This document shows, piece after piece, positions 31,036-41,400 of a stretch of 43,922 bases of DNA. The translations under genes were made by a program, and so were the position numbers. This DNA comes from Sphingobacterium allocomposti (GTDB lineage Bacteria; Bacteroidota; Bacteroidia; Sphingobacteriales; Sphingobacteriaceae), in contig NZ_VNHX01000031.1 in NCBI RefSeq assembly GCF_008124885.1, forward strand, positions 1 through 43,922, read 5' to 3'. A model generated the notes under the pieces. It made no database searches, had not been told where the DNA came from, and was given only the letters and a program-made list of their open reading frames with translations. Each line of letters starts with the position of its first letter. Position 1 is the first letter of the stretch.

Positions 31036-32067
31036 ATGGGTAGGACGACATTAAAAAGCTTAGCACAGGCCTTAAATATGTCTGTTTCAACGGTGTCGAA
31101 AGCATTAAACGACAGCTATGAGATCAGTGAAGCGACAAAGAAGAGAGTACGGGAGTTCGCAAAAAAACACAACTATCAGCCGAATGTACTTGCCCAATCC
31201 TTAAAAACCGGAAAAACGCAGACGTTAGGTGTCGTTCTACCGAAGATGACGAGCCCATTCGAATCGCAGATATTGGAGGGGATGCAGCAGACGGCAAGTC
31301 AGCATCACTACCGCATTGTCATCATGAACAGCATGGAAGATGAAGAGCTAGAGAAACAGGCTTTGCAATCTATGTTGGATAAAGCTGTCGACGGTATTCT
31401 ATTTTGTCCGATCCATGAAAGCTCCAATATCGAGCTCGCGGGAAAAATTATGGAAGACACACCCATAGTCATCTTTGATCGCACCAACTATGCGCTTGAA
31501 ACACATAAGATAGGCGTTCTAAACGCAGAGGGAACGTACAGCGCCTGCAAGCATCTGTTAGACATTGGCCGCAAAAGAATAGCCGTCTTTTGCGGGGCGC
31601 GACAGGGAATCTCGGCGATACGTTTATCGGGGTATGAAAGGGCGCATCAGGAATTCGATATTCCGATTGACACCGAATATATCGTCCACTGCAATGTCAG
31701 CAGCATTTCGGAATTGCACATCGATATGGAACGCCATATAGAGCGGCTGTTGAGCCTCCCCTTTCCGCCGGACGCTATCGTTGGTGTTGCCGACACCATC
31801 ACAACGCACCTGCTAGGGGTTCTCGCTAAAATGGGAGTCGCCGTTCCGGAGACGCTCGCAGTCATTGGTTTCGCCAATACGGATCTCGCCTTTTCCCTAA
31901 ATCCTTCGCTCAGCACCATCCGCCAACCGACGAGAGATATTGGGGAGATTAGTGTAAACAAACTCGTAGAAGTCATCAATAAAAGACATCGGAACCAAAT
32001 AGCATGGGAAGATATAAAACTGCCCACCTCTATTCAGTTCCGCCGCTCAACCGTAGGTAAAGCGTGA
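31036..32067 (+). CDS. LacI-family transcriptional regulator
   Basis: The 343 residues start with the LacI DNA-binding domain: TTLKSLAQALNMSVSTVSKA, then LNDSYEISEATKKRVREFAK (residues 4-43), with the hinge helix PNVLAQSLKTGKT. The periplasmic-binding-like effector domain (about 60-335) has LGVVLPKMTSPFESQILEGM and DAIVGVADTITTHLLGVLAK. It is seven bases after lolA and converges on uxuA and the mannonate oxidoreductase gene. Control of hexuronate genes is a reasonable guess from this position. The effector is unknown. Confidence 0.93.
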   Translation: MGRTTLKSLAQALNMSVSTVSKALNDSYEISEATKKRVREFAKKHNYQPNVLAQSLKTGKTQTLGVVLPKMTSPFESQILEGMQQTASQHHYRIVIMNSMEDEELEKQALQSMLDKAVDGILFCPIHESSNIELAGKIMEDTPIVIFDRTNYALETHKIGVLNAEGTYSACKHLLDIGRKRIAVFCGARQGISAIRLSGYERAHQEFDIPIDTEYIVHCNVSSISELHIDMERHIERLLSLPFPPDAIVGVADTITTHLLGVLAKMGVAVPETLAVIGFANTDLAFSLNPSLSTIRQPTRDIGEISVNKLVEVINKRHRNQIAWEDIKLPTSIQFRRSTVGKA

Positions 32068-32102
32068 CCAATCGGAGCTAACTATTAGCTGCTGTGTCGC
32101 CA

Positions 32103-33269
32103 CTAATGTTTGCTGCGCAATACGCCTAGCTCTAATCCACGCAGTTCTGCCAATCCGCGCAAACGGCCGATGGCTGAGTAACCCGGATTCGTCACCTTAT
32201 GCAGATCGTCCAACATCTGGTGTCCATGGTCTGGCCGGAAAGGAATCGGATGTTCCCGTTTTTGGTTTTCGGCAACCAGTTCCTCCATCACCGCATACAT
32301 GTCGACATCGCCCTCCAGATGATCCGATTCGTAAAAGTTTCCCTGTTCGTCTCTTTTCACATTCCTCAGATGAACAAAATTCACGCGGTCTTTGACCGAT
32401 CGGAACATCGCCGGAACGTCATTCCGGGGGCCGGCGCCGAGCGAGCCCGTGCAGAAGCAAACACCATTAAACGGTCTATCCACTGCTCTTATTATGTAAT
32501 TAAAATCCTCAATATTACTAGCAATACGGGGCAATCCCAAAATAGGATATGGCGGGTCGTCAGGATGGATGGTCATCTTTAAGCCCGCTTCTTCGCAGAC
32601 GTCGGCTATTGACGACAGGAAATAGACCAGATTTTCGCGCAGACCCTCGAATCCAATTTCGTCATAGACAGCAATACTTTTCCGTAGATCCTCCAGAGAC
32701 GGATCTTTCTCCCCCGGAATTCCCATCAGTACATTCGACTGTAGGTGTTTTCTCATGTCGTCGTTGTAAGCTGCATAGCGGGCCTGCGCTTCCTCGACGA
32801 CGCCGTGCGGATAGGCGGCAGGTGCGTCGGGGCGTTCTAAAATATAGATATCGAAGATCGCGAGGTCCACCCAGTCGAAATATAATGCTTTTGAACCGTC
32901 CTTCATCACCTTATCCAGCTGTGTCCTTGTCCAATCCAAAACAGGCATAAAGTTGTAGCATACGGTCTTTATGCCACATTCGGCTAGGTTTTTTAATGTC
33001 TTTCGATAGTTATCCAAGTAATATTCGACGTCTGCTGCCCTCGTCTTGATGGATTCATGTACCGTTACGCTTTCTACCACCGACCATACCAATCCTGCAT
33101 CCTCAATGATCCGCTTACGTTCGCGTATCTCTTCCTTAGGCCATACGTCTCCGTGTGGAATATGGTGTAATGCCGAAACAATTCCAGTAGCCCCAGCCTG
33201 TTTGACGTCCTGCAGCGATACAGGATCGTTTGGCCCGTACCAACGCCATGTCTGTTTTAAGTATTTCAT
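32103..33269 (-). CDS. uxuA: Mannonate dehydratase
   Basis: Dehydrates D-mannonate to 2-keto-3-deoxygluconate in the hexuronate (glucuronate/fructuronate) pathway. The 388 residues are the family length. MKYLKQTWRWYGPNDPVSLQ, then GIVSALHHIPHGDVWP at the N-terminus, VCYNFMPVLDWTRTQL in the middle, LKMTIHPDDPPYPILGLPRI, GVCFCTGSLGAGPRNDVPAM and PFRPDHGHQMLDD are UxuA landmarks; the His, Cys and Asp residues in these motifs bind the metal. It follows the SDR gene by 12 bases in one transcript. Confidence 0.97.
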   Translation of the reverse strand: MKYLKQTWRWYGPNDPVSLQDVKQAGATGIVSALHHIPHGDVWPKEEIRERKRIIEDAGLVWSVVESVTVHESIKTRAADVEYYLDNYRKTLKNLAECGIKTVCYNFMPVLDWTRTQLDKVMKDGSKALYFDWVDLAIFDIYILERPDAPAAYPHGVVEEAQARYAAYNDDMRKHLQSNVLMGIPGEKDPSLEDLRKSIAVYDEIGFEGLRENLVYFLSSIADVCEEAGLKMTIHPDDPPYPILGLPRIASNIEDFNYIIRAVDRPFNGVCFCTGSLGAGPRNDVPAMFRSVKDRVNFVHLRNVKRDEQGNFYESDHLEGDVDMYAVMEELVAENQKREHPIPFRPDHGHQMLDDLHKVTNPGYSAIGRLRGLAELRGLELGVLRSKH

Positions 33270-33281
33270 CTTTTTACCTTA

Positions 33282-34103
33282 TTAAACGCCACACCAACTA
33301 TTAAACCCGCCATCCACAAAAATGGTCTCACCCGAAACGAAGGCTGAGGCGTCGCTCAATAGATAAACCAATGTACCTTCTAGCTCCGACGGATCGCCCA
33401 AACGCTGGAACGGCGTATTCTGCACGAACTTGTCGGCACGCTCGGTATAGCTTCCGTCCTCGTTGGTCAACAACGTACGATTCTGCTCCGTCAAAAACAC
33501 CCCGGGCGCGATAGCATTCACGCGGATCCTGTTGCTGTACCGCAGCGCAAGCTCGGTAGCCATCCACTTGGTAAACCCGTCGACACCGTGTTTGGCAACG
33601 GTATAGCCTAACACCCGCGTGATGGGACGGCTTGCTGCCAACGACGAAATGTTGATAATAGATCCCGTACCTTTCTCTGCCATCACCTCTCCGAAGATCA
33701 TGGTCGGAATAATGGTACCAAACAGATTCAGCTCAATCGCCTTTATTGTATCGCCGATTTTGTTGTCAAAGATGCTATCTCCCGGCGCGATCGTCGCTCC
33801 TGGAATATTTCCGCCGGCGGCATTTACCAGCCCGTCAATTGTCCCCCACTTCTCCAGGATACGCTCTTTCGCTTCGCGTATAGAGTGCTCATCCATAACA
33901 TCGGCAACAACGGCCAGGGCATCGCCACCGAGGGTTTCCACCAGTTTCACGCGTTCGGCAGCCTTCTCCTGGCTTCTGCCGATGATACATATTTTGGCTC
34001 CCGCTTCGGCTAAACCTTTGACAAAGGCTTTTCCTAAGATGCCGGTGCCACCCGTCACCACGATTACCTTCCCTTTTAACGAGAATCTTTCTAAAATATT
34101 CAT
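33282..34103 (-). CDS. uxuB: SDR-family D-mannonate oxidoreductase (fructuronate reductase)
   Basis: Short-chain dehydrogenase of 273 residues, paired with uxuA. The cofactor motif is TGGTGILG (17-24), the NAG motif is VNAAGGNIPG, the catalytic Ser is in SIINISSLAAS, and Y167 with K171 lie in GYTVAKHG. IAPGVFLTEQNRTLLTNEDG, then SYTERADKFVQNTPFQRLGD, is typical of the SDR mannonate oxidoreductases that replace E. coli UxuB in Gram-positives and Bacteroidota. It should reduce fructuronate to mannonate. The symbol denotes function; it is not homologous to E. coli UxuB. It is the first gene of the unit; the upstream region holds possible operators. Confidence 0.85.
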   Translation of the reverse strand: MNILERFSLKGKVIVVTGGTGILGKAFVKGLAEAGAKICIIGRSQEKAAERVKLVETLGGDALAVVADVMDEHSIREAKERILEKWGTIDGLVNAAGGNIPGATIAPGDSIFDNKIGDTIKAIELNLFGTIIPTMIFGEVMAEKGTGSIINISSLAASRPITRVLGYTVAKHGVDGFTKWMATELALRYSNRIRVNAIAPGVFLTEQNRTLLTNEDGSYTERADKFVQNTPFQRLGDPSELEGTLVYLLSDASAFVSGETIFVDGGFNSWCGV

Positions 34104-34258
34104 GTATAAATAGTTATTTATTCTTTCGGTTATTCATCCGTATTGCAACCACGTGTACTCATGAACGCTGCATTTTTCTCTTTAACGCCGTGTGGAATAC
34201 AGGCGTGCGTGTCTATGTTGGAACATGCGTACGCTATGCTGTTATGGCCGTAAGTTTA

Positions 34259-34273
34259 TAACATCCAATGTTA
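34259..34273. promoter_or_regulatory. Candidate operator palindrome upstream of the mannonate genes
   Basis: TAACAT-CCA-ATGTTA is a perfect 6+6 inverted repeat, about 156 bases before the SDR start. LacI-family operators usually have an even spacing with a central CG, which is not seen here, so binding by the neighbouring LacI protein is uncertain. Confidence 0.3.
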
Positions 34274-34342
34274 ACTATTTTTTATCCACTCTCAAGGCGG
34301 TTGTACCACTTTTTTCACGATAACGATTTCGTTGGATACTGA

Positions 34343-34379
34343 ATAAAAAAATCCCCTACGCACCAGGGTGTAGGGGATT
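34343..34379 (-). terminator. Strong intrinsic terminator of the SusCD/phosphodiester-glycosidase locus
   Basis: AATCCCCTAC (34350-34359) and GTAGGGGATT (34370-34379) form a perfect 10-bp stem with a 10-base loop. On the minus strand it is followed by TTTTTATTC. It lies 42 bases after the stop of the last gene. Confidence 0.9.
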
Positions 34380-34421
34380 GGTATCAGCTTTGGAGCAACG
34401 GCTGTGCTTCCCAGCAGAAAA

Positions 34422-36197
34422 TTACTGCGGGACAACCGCCCCTATCGCCGTGCTGCCGCTACGCGATTTACCATGTTGGTCATAGGCCGTTATTTCAGCT
34501 GGTATCACAGGATTATATGTATCGCCTAAACTCTCTAGTTGAGCTGCCGACATACCCAAGGTCGCTGCCGGCGAGCCTTGGGACAACAATACCGTTTCGG
34601 TGTGTCCTCCGTTATATCCGAAATTGCCCAGCATTGTTTCAAAATCAAAGGTCTGACCAGCGACGACGGCACCATTATTATCCAGTAGCTGGTTGCCGCG
34701 GACACTTGAGGTAAGTACCGGGTTGGCACCGGAGCCTATAAATATATCGCCACCATTGCCGGCCGAATTACCCGATAATATCGAGTTGAACACACGGAGG
34801 GTTGTGTTGGACGTCAGTTCAATGCCGCCTCCGTTGTTAAATGCTCTATTTCCGGTAACCGTTGTGCTTATTATATCTAACCGTGATGGGGCAGCTGCTG
34901 TGCCGTAAAGGCTAATTCCCGCCCCATGACCACCGCTATTCCCATAAAAAGTGGAGTTAACAATCACGGACACGGAGCGCTCCCGTCCATAGAAGCCACC
35001 TCCACGGCGAGTCTGGCTAAGGCCCGCTGCATCGTTATTGTTATGTGCAATCGTACTGTTGTAAACATATGTATACGTGGGCTGGGTACTGCTGAACGCA
35101 TAAATTCCTGCACCTACACCACTGATCGTATTACTGGAGATATCGCAATTATTAAAGTATACCGTTGCCGCCTCGTTAAATATACCCCCACCATTGCCGC
35201 CATTGTGCGTGCTGCTATTCTTTTTAATGGCGCAACGTTCAAACCGTACAGTAGCTCCCGAAAAGACAAACACACCTGCAGCATGAAAGCCTGTCGTGTT
35301 CTCTGATATTTCACAATCTATGACATCGACAACCGAGCGGGCTACGATCAGCCCTCCACCATAAAAACGGTAATATTGGGCTCCGTTAAGGGTAACGTGG
35401 CCTGTCCCACTGCTAGCCGCCTGTCCATGTTTGATGGAAAGGCCTTGCAAAACAACCTTTTGTCCGGCCTGGACCGCAGCTGTTATGGCAACGGTATGAT
35501 ATACCTTTCCAGCAGAGGTGTTTCCACTCAGGATCGTTTCGTGCAACGTTGGATCAGACACCGCTCCCGCTGATGCATCGGCTGGATACCCACCGATCAG
35601 GCTGATATTACTATGTATTTCGAAGGTCTTGTCTGCTGCGTTGGTTGCACTGCCACCGGTAATTGTCTTTGTTGGGGTATACGTACCCGCAGCAATATGA
35701 ATGACGTCTCCCGGAACAGCTTCCTCCAGCGCGTTGTCCAATGTCGTGGCCTCGTCCCAGGAAAGTCCCGTATTTTCCTGGGTTCCCGAAGTCTTCACAT
35801 AGAAGTGTGTCACCAGGTCGCTGAGCTCTGCGGGCGCCTGAACCACCCGTATTTTCTTTTCGTAGTCTTTGGTAATCCAGACGGTAATTTCCGCGGCCCT
35901 TTGGTCTGTGCTTCTGTTCCTCGTGATGCTGAACGCGATATCGCCGCTGGATAGAGCGTTTTCAGACGAGAACGTTATCCAGTCTGCATTACTTTTTGCG
36001 CGCCACGGCAGATTGGATTCCACGCGGATCGAAAATTCCCCCCCTTCCTTACTGACTTCAATGACATCTGTTTCTAAAGAGAGGCTAGGATCCTTCGGAT
36101 CAAAACTGCCCAAATCGTCGATTTTGGAGCAGGAAAAGCAAACGCTCAGTAGCAACACCAGGAGTAGACTGATCTTATGATTTATATATTTGTTCAT
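34422..36197 (-). CDS. BACON-domain lipoprotein with a right-handed beta-helix (choice-of-anchor Q type)
   Basis: The 591 residues start with a lipoprotein signal (LLLVLLLSVCFSCSK, lipobox Cys near 23). A BACON-like domain follows (about 38-125; VSKEGGEFSIRVESNLPWRA, then KSNADWITFSSENALSSGDI). The rest is a parallel beta-helix (about 130-590): FYVKTSGTQENTGLSWDEAT, AVPGDVIHIAAGTYTPTKTI and many NNGGGIEL/GNSGGHGAG turns as in polymorphic outer-membrane or pectate-lyase-like proteins. SRSGSTAIGAVVPQ is the choice-of-anchor Q C-terminus. No clear catalytic residues were identified. It is the last gene of the locus, and a surface-exposed binding role is inferred from BACON domains in other polysaccharide loci. 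Confidence 0.85.
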   Translation of the reverse strand: MNKYINHKISLLLVLLLSVCFSCSKIDDLGSFDPKDPSLSLETDVIEVSKEGGEFSIRVESNLPWRAKSNADWITFSSENALSSGDIAFSITRNRSTDQRAAEITVWITKDYEKKIRVVQAPAELSDLVTHFYVKTSGTQENTGLSWDEATTLDNALEEAVPGDVIHIAAGTYTPTKTITGGSATNAADKTFEIHSNISLIGGYPADASAGAVSDPTLHETILSGNTSAGKVYHTVAITAAVQAGQKVVLQGLSIKHGQAASSGTGHVTLNGAQYYRFYGGGLIVARSVVDVIDCEISENTTGFHAAGVFVFSGATVRFERCAIKKNSSTHNGGNGGGIFNEAATVYFNNCDISSNTISGVGAGIYAFSSTQPTYTYVYNSTIAHNNNDAAGLSQTRRGGGFYGRERSVSVIVNSTFYGNSGGHGAGISLYGTAAAPSRLDIISTTVTGNRAFNNGGGIELTSNTTLRVFNSILSGNSAGNGGDIFIGSGANPVLTSSVRGNQLLDNNGAVVAGQTFDFETMLGNFGYNGGHTETVLLSQGSPAATLGMSAAQLESLGDTYNPVIPAEITAYDQHGKSRSGSTAIGAVVPQ

Positions 36198-36217
36198 GGT
36201 ACTTTCTTAACTTGTCT

Positions 36218-37156
36218 TTATTCAGAAATAATCAATAGTCCGTTCGCTACAGCACGCTCCTTTCCCCCGTTATCCGAAGGCCAGTTCCGTACTTCAAAGC
36301 GGTTTTCCGTAAAACCGGGCGTATTGCGGATGAAGAATGTCGTAGAGCCTCCCCCGTCAAGATTGATACCGTTTTCAGCACCCAGTGCTTTCAAACAGTG
36401 CCCTAGCTCTTCAAACAGCATCCCGTTGGAGTACCAGAAGTTCCGACCGTCAACGGCCATCATTAGCACACGCTTTCCATCGGCCGAAACGCCGATACAC
36501 GTACGTGGCTCCACAGTATTATCGGTATGCGTAAGCACATGCCCGTCGCGCACCAACGTTGCACCACCTCCGACGGCTTCTTTGATGATGCCGGTAGCAG
36601 CGATGTCCGGATACTGATCTCTGGTCGCCACAAACGCGCGCCCATCGCCGCCGATTCCGAAAAAGCTTCTGTCTCCGCTATCAAATGTTGTGCGCAGCGC
36701 AACACCCTTTTTATAAAATATGCCCCGTGGCGTGCCGTTATCCATATTATAAAAATCCCCGTTTATACCAGCCCACACGCGGTTGGCCTCGCTATCTGCG
36801 TTAAGCGCCTGTTCTGTCATGGGTTGCATGGCAAAAGCGTTCGTGTTGTTTGGGGAAGAAGCGACAATAGCCACATTCGGATGATTAAGATCGACATCGA
36901 AGATGAAAATCTTCATCGCCAATCCCTTTTGTGATAGGTATTCTATTTCGCTGGCAATAACGCCATCTGTTACCGTATACATGGTATCCGCGAATATCTG
37001 GGCAAAAAGATTGGTCCCTTCGACCAACTTCCTACCGACTTCGGTTTTAGGTTCTGCCTTATATTCGAATTGATACTCGTTCTTATCACAGCTGTATTGA
37101 AGGAGGACGAGCGATGCCGCTATCGTCATCCACCATATATTTTTTATCTTATTCAT
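36218..37156 (-). CDS. Phosphodiester glycosidase family lipoprotein (NAGPA domain)
   Basis: From the ATG at 37156 the protein has 312 residues. A lipoprotein signal (MNKIKNIWWMTIAASLVLLQ, then YSC) anchors it to the membrane. A phosphodiester glycosidase domain (about 85-312) carries NHPNVAIVASSPNNTNAFAM, VWAGINGDFYNMDNGTPRGI, TCIGVSADGKRVLMMAVDGR, NGINLDGGGSTTFFI and RAVANGLLI. Members include the mammalian uncovering enzyme, which removes GlcNAc from GlcNAc-1-P-mannose, and bacterial exopolysaccharide enzymes. It follows SusD by 35 bases. Cleavage of a sugar-1-phosphodiester in the imported glycan is inferred from family and context. Confidence 0.88.
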   Translation of the reverse strand: MNKIKNIWWMTIAASLVLLQYSCDKNEYQFEYKAEPKTEVGRKLVEGTNLFAQIFADTMYTVTDGVIASEIEYLSQKGLAMKIFIFDVDLNHPNVAIVASSPNNTNAFAMQPMTEQALNADSEANRVWAGINGDFYNMDNGTPRGIFYKKGVALRTTFDSGDRSFFGIGGDGRAFVATRDQYPDIAATGIIKEAVGGGATLVRDGHVLTHTDNTVEPRTCIGVSADGKRVLMMAVDGRNFWYSNGMLFEELGHCLKALGAENGINLDGGGSTTFFIRNTPGFTENRFEVRNWPSDNGGKERAVANGLLIISE

Positions 37157-37191
37157 CAGTTTATATTTTATTCCACCTCCAGTCAATTTTA

Positions 37192-38457
37192 CTAATAACC
37201 TGGGTTGGGCTCCAGATTGGGATTAAGCTGCAGCTCTCTGCCGGGGATGGGCAGTACGTGCTGATGGTTGAGCAACCCCAACTCTTCTTGTGCTCTGCCA
37301 GTTCTCACCAGGTCGTGATACATAAAGTTCTCGCCCAGCAGCTCCCGCTTTCTTTCGTTCAGTATGGCGGTTAGATAGTCTTCATCGTTGGCAGGGAAAA
37401 TATCCGCCAGCCCCCTGAACCGTCTCAATTCGTTCAGCCGACCAACTCCCAGTGACCGTCCTTGTGCTTCGGCACTGATCAGATACATTTCCGCTATTCG
37501 GGAAACAATAAAAGGATCGCGTCCGGTTTGCCCACTCGGATATTTGTTGATGCATTCTGTTCCGGCGATATTGATCAACGATATGGCCTTTCTATTATCC
37601 TCGTCGGCGAACAGTGCAATGGTCTCCGGCGTCGGCTTGTACGCCCCCTGTCCCCTATTGGGATGCCCATACGTATAAAACAGATCACTAATATTGATAC
37701 TGGATTCTTCGGTGCGGTTCTGAAAGGCAAAAATGATCTCCGTATTGGCTGTATTACGGAATATACGCTCGAAAGAGTCTAACCGGTAAGCGCCTCCCGT
37801 GATTAAGCTCTCCGCCAGTTCGGCTGCCTGTTGCTTTTTTCCCTGACTAAGCAACACGCGTGCTTTGAGCGCGATCGCTGCGTCGCGGGACACGTAGTAG
37901 TAGCTTGAAGCCGTTCCCAACAGGCTGGCGGCAGCATCAAGGTCCTCTTCGATAAACGCCCATACGGCATTTATTGGGTCACGCGATACGCGTTCCAGCG
38001 TGTTATTTCGCAATATGGGTACGCCACCCCAGCGGGTTACCAGACAAAAATAGATGTATGCACGGAAATAGTGGGCCTCGCCTTTGGACAATGAGGCGAG
38101 CTCCGCTTCTGGGAAACGGTTGGCCACGTCCAGCATGTTATTCACCTGATAGAGCGCACTAAAGTAACCGTTCCAACTTGAGCTTATCGTGGCGTTCAAC
38201 GGACTCAACGTAGCGTTTATCAGGTCGCGGGATGTACCCGTATTGGATTGTATAGTCCCTCCGAGCATGTCAAACAGGATAAACGATCGCACCGTAGGAT
38301 CGTTCTGAACGCTGTTGTACATCCCATACCGCACAGCTGGGACATCCCGGATGTCGACTGCATCGGGAGAAATCGCGGTGAACGAAAATTGTTCCAGTTG
38401 GCTAGAACATGCGCCGCATAATGTCAAAACGAACATCGCTAATATATATTTTTTCAT
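37192..38457 (-). CDS. SusD/RagB-family glycan-binding lipoprotein
   Basis: Surface lipoprotein that caps the SusC channel and binds the substrate. From the ATG at 38457 it has 421 residues. The lipoprotein signal is MKKYILAMFVLTLCGACSSQ. TPR-like helices contain NNMLDVANRFPEAELASLSK followed by GEAHYFRAYIYFCLVTRWGG and VPILRNNTLERVSRDPINAV, the SusD core; the C-terminal RKRELLGENFMYHDLVRTGR is the family signature. It is shorter than the usual about 500-550 residues, mainly between 280 and 360. It begins 10 bases after the SusC stop. Confidence 0.93.
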   Translation of the reverse strand: MKKYILAMFVLTLCGACSSQLEQFSFTAISPDAVDIRDVPAVRYGMYNSVQNDPTVRSFILFDMLGGTIQSNTGTSRDLINATLSPLNATISSSWNGYFSALYQVNNMLDVANRFPEAELASLSKGEAHYFRAYIYFCLVTRWGGVPILRNNTLERVSRDPINAVWAFIEEDLDAAASLLGTASSYYYVSRDAAIALKARVLLSQGKKQQAAELAESLITGGAYRLDSFERIFRNTANTEIIFAFQNRTEESSINISDLFYTYGHPNRGQGAYKPTPETIALFADEDNRKAISLINIAGTECINKYPSGQTGRDPFIVSRIAEMYLISAEAQGRSLGVGRLNELRRFRGLADIFPANDEDYLTAILNERKRELLGENFMYHDLVRTGRAQEELGLLNHQHVLPIPGRELQLNPNLEPNPGY

Positions 38458-38467
38458 TACTTTATAT

Positions 38468-41400
38468 TTAAAAGTTTGCATTCAGTCCTACCGTAAAAGT
38501 TCGTGGCTGAGGCACATTGAATGTGTCTACACTAAAGAAACGAGGGTCCATATTGTTACTAACCTGAGGATCCCATCCCGGATAATTTGTGATCAGAAAC
38601 AGGTTGTCTCCCTGAAGAAAAGCCCGCAATCCCTTTACGCGGTATTTGCCCAACAATTGTTTAGGGAAATTGTAACTCAGTGTCAACGTCCTCATCCGTA
38701 TAAAGGAGCCATCTTCTAACCAACGATCCGAGTTCCGCGCATTATTGATGTCGCCGTCTATCGGGCGCGGGTACTTATTTGTAGAGCCTGGTCCTGTCCA
38801 GCGGTTTTCGGCGTACTCCTTTAATACGGCGTTACGGTGACCCACGCGGGCAACGTCTACCTGCCATTGTGCATAGACGTCATTTCCATAGACATAGGAG
38901 AAAAATGCGTCCAGGGAAAATCCTTTATAACGGAATGTATGATTCCACCCACCAAAGAAATCCGGATTGGACGATCCCATAACCACGCGGTCGTTGTCGT
39001 TTATGATCCCGTTTCCGTCGACATCCCGCCACTTCACATCGCCGGCACGTATTCCAATGTCGTACTGCTCCTTCGGCACTTCCCCGTCGTATTGATAAAT
39101 ACCTTCCATGTTGAACAAAAAGTACGCGCCGATCTCCTGACCAACTTGCAAAGCACGGTTTCCACCGATGCTTATTGGCTCGTTATCGCCTATAAGGGAC
39201 GTAATTTTATTTTTGTTGGTAGCGATATTGAACTGGGATAGCCACTGGAACTGCCCAAAATTGAAATGTGTATTGAGTGTTAATTCGGCCCCCCGGTTCC
39301 TCATCGAACCGATGTTGGTAGTAATTGAAGTAACGCCGGTAGTCGCGTGCACGGGCATAGAGTAAATTAACGACGTTGTGTTTTTCTGATACCAGTCTAC
39401 CATGAGGTTTACTTTTCCGTTGAACAGACCGATATCAAACCCCACATCATACTGTCCGGCCTTCTCCCAGGTGAGATCACGGTTTCCGAAAGTCGTCACA
39501 GCTATACCACTATTACCGCCGTAATTAAAACCGCCTGCCATCAACGCCTGGTAAACATAACTGCCCAATCCATCCTGGTTGCCGGTTCGTCCATAACTCA
39601 TTCTGAATTTCAGATCGGTACCGCTTCCCTGCATAAACTCCTCTTCGGAGATATTCCATCCGGCCGATATCGAAGGGAACCAACCCCAGCGGTTTTCTCT
39701 GGCAAACCTGGACGATCCGTCGGTGCGCAGTGTACCGGTAAGGATATAGCGGTCCAGATACGAAAGGGTCGCGCGCCCAAAGTACGATTCGAGTGTGTAA
39801 ATACCCAATCCGGAAGACGACATGGTCTCTGCCGCAGCGCTAGCGACGACAAAAGACGGAGAAGGGAATCCTCTGGCGTCTATATACGTTGTGCGGGTCG
39901 CTATCTTTTGAAAGGAGTGTCCCGCAATAGCATTCAAAGAAAGATCTCCGAACTTGTCGTTATATGTCAGTACATTTTCCATTAGATAATTTCGTATCAA
40001 CCTATTACGGTCTAACAACCGGCCAATCCCAAGCCCGTAGGGATGACGCTCATTATAGTATGTATGGTCATACGTCTGGGTAACATCTGCATTAAAAGAG
40101 GACTTCCATGAAAGCTTATCCTTCCATTTGAGTGTGGCGAAAAAGTTACCTAAATAGCGTAGATCTTCTATATAAGCAGTCTGCTCATGGAGAATCTGCA
40201 TGGGGTTATGAAATACGAGCTCATCTGTACCCCCGACATAGTAGTCTCCATTGGGTTTGTAGGGTCTGTCGAAAGGGCGCTGCTGAATTGCACGTCCGAT
40301 AATGGTCGTCCCCAGCGTAGCCCCCGGCACTTGGTTGTTCCGTACGTAGTTTGCTGAATTATTGGTTCCGATTTCCAACCATGGGGCCACTTCGTAGCTC
40401 ATCTTTGCCCGCAGGTTAACTTTATCCATGGAGTTGGTCTTAATGACACCTTCCTGCGTTGTATAGCTGGCTGCGAAATAGTTCTTCATTTTTTGTGTTC
40501 CCCCCGAAACGGCAGCATCGACGGTGAAGAAGGATCCCGTCTGAGTAATGATATCCATCCAGTCAGTATCGGGTAAGTTTCCAAACGGATTGGAGATGGG
40601 CCGCTTATATCCCGAATCGCCTATCCGCAATCCGTATTGTTGGTTGTAATTGGCTATCCCCTCGTTGAAATCGCGTACATACAATTCTGAGTCAGCCATC
40701 TTTATTTTATGCAGATACGGAAACTTGGTCATTCCGCCGTTGACATTAAGCCGTATATCGGCGCGCCCTTCTTTTCCGGACCGGGTCGTAATTACCACCA
40801 CACCATTTGTTGCCCTCGAACCATAAATAGCCGCTGAAGCAGCATCTTTCAATATTTCCACAGATTCAATATCGGCGATATTAAGAGTAGCCAGCGAGCT
40901 CATCGATTCACCGAAATCGTAGAGATTACTATTGGTATTGGTAATCGGCACACCATCAATGACATATAAGGGCTCGTTACTGGCACTTAGTGAAGATATT
41001 CCCCGGATGCTGACACGTTCCCCACTTCCAAGATTGCCCGATCCCGTCGCGGTGGATACACCTGCAATACGCCCATCCAACAACTGGGCCGGACTGCTTA
41101 CGGGCCGCAATGTAGACTCATCGACATTCATTTTACTAATGGCGCTTGTCACAAGTGCGCGCCGTTGTGTTCCATATCCAACAACCACAACCTCATCTAC
41201 TTTTTCGCTTCCCACAGACATCCGAACAAGCAAGGAATTGTTATCGCCGGCACGGACCAAAAAGCCGCGTTCGACATACCGCTCGTATCCCAGTCTATTG
41301 AAAGTCACGTCGTAGGATTTCCCGGCAGTCAGCCCCCCGAGGGAGAAAATTCCCTTATCATTAGTCGACGCCTGAAAGCGCCGGTTTTGGACGCCGTCCA

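Larger units (their letters stand above)
34104..34421. other. 318-base region upstream of the mannonate genes
   Basis: It contains three short perfect or near-perfect palindromes, ATGTT-GG-AACAT (34215-34226), TAACAT-CCA-ATGTTA (34259-34273) and AACGA-TT-TCGTT (34322-34333), and the terminator of the lipoprotein locus (34343-34379). No TAnnTTTG box was found for the minus-strand gene, so its promoter is not placed. Confidence 0.5.
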
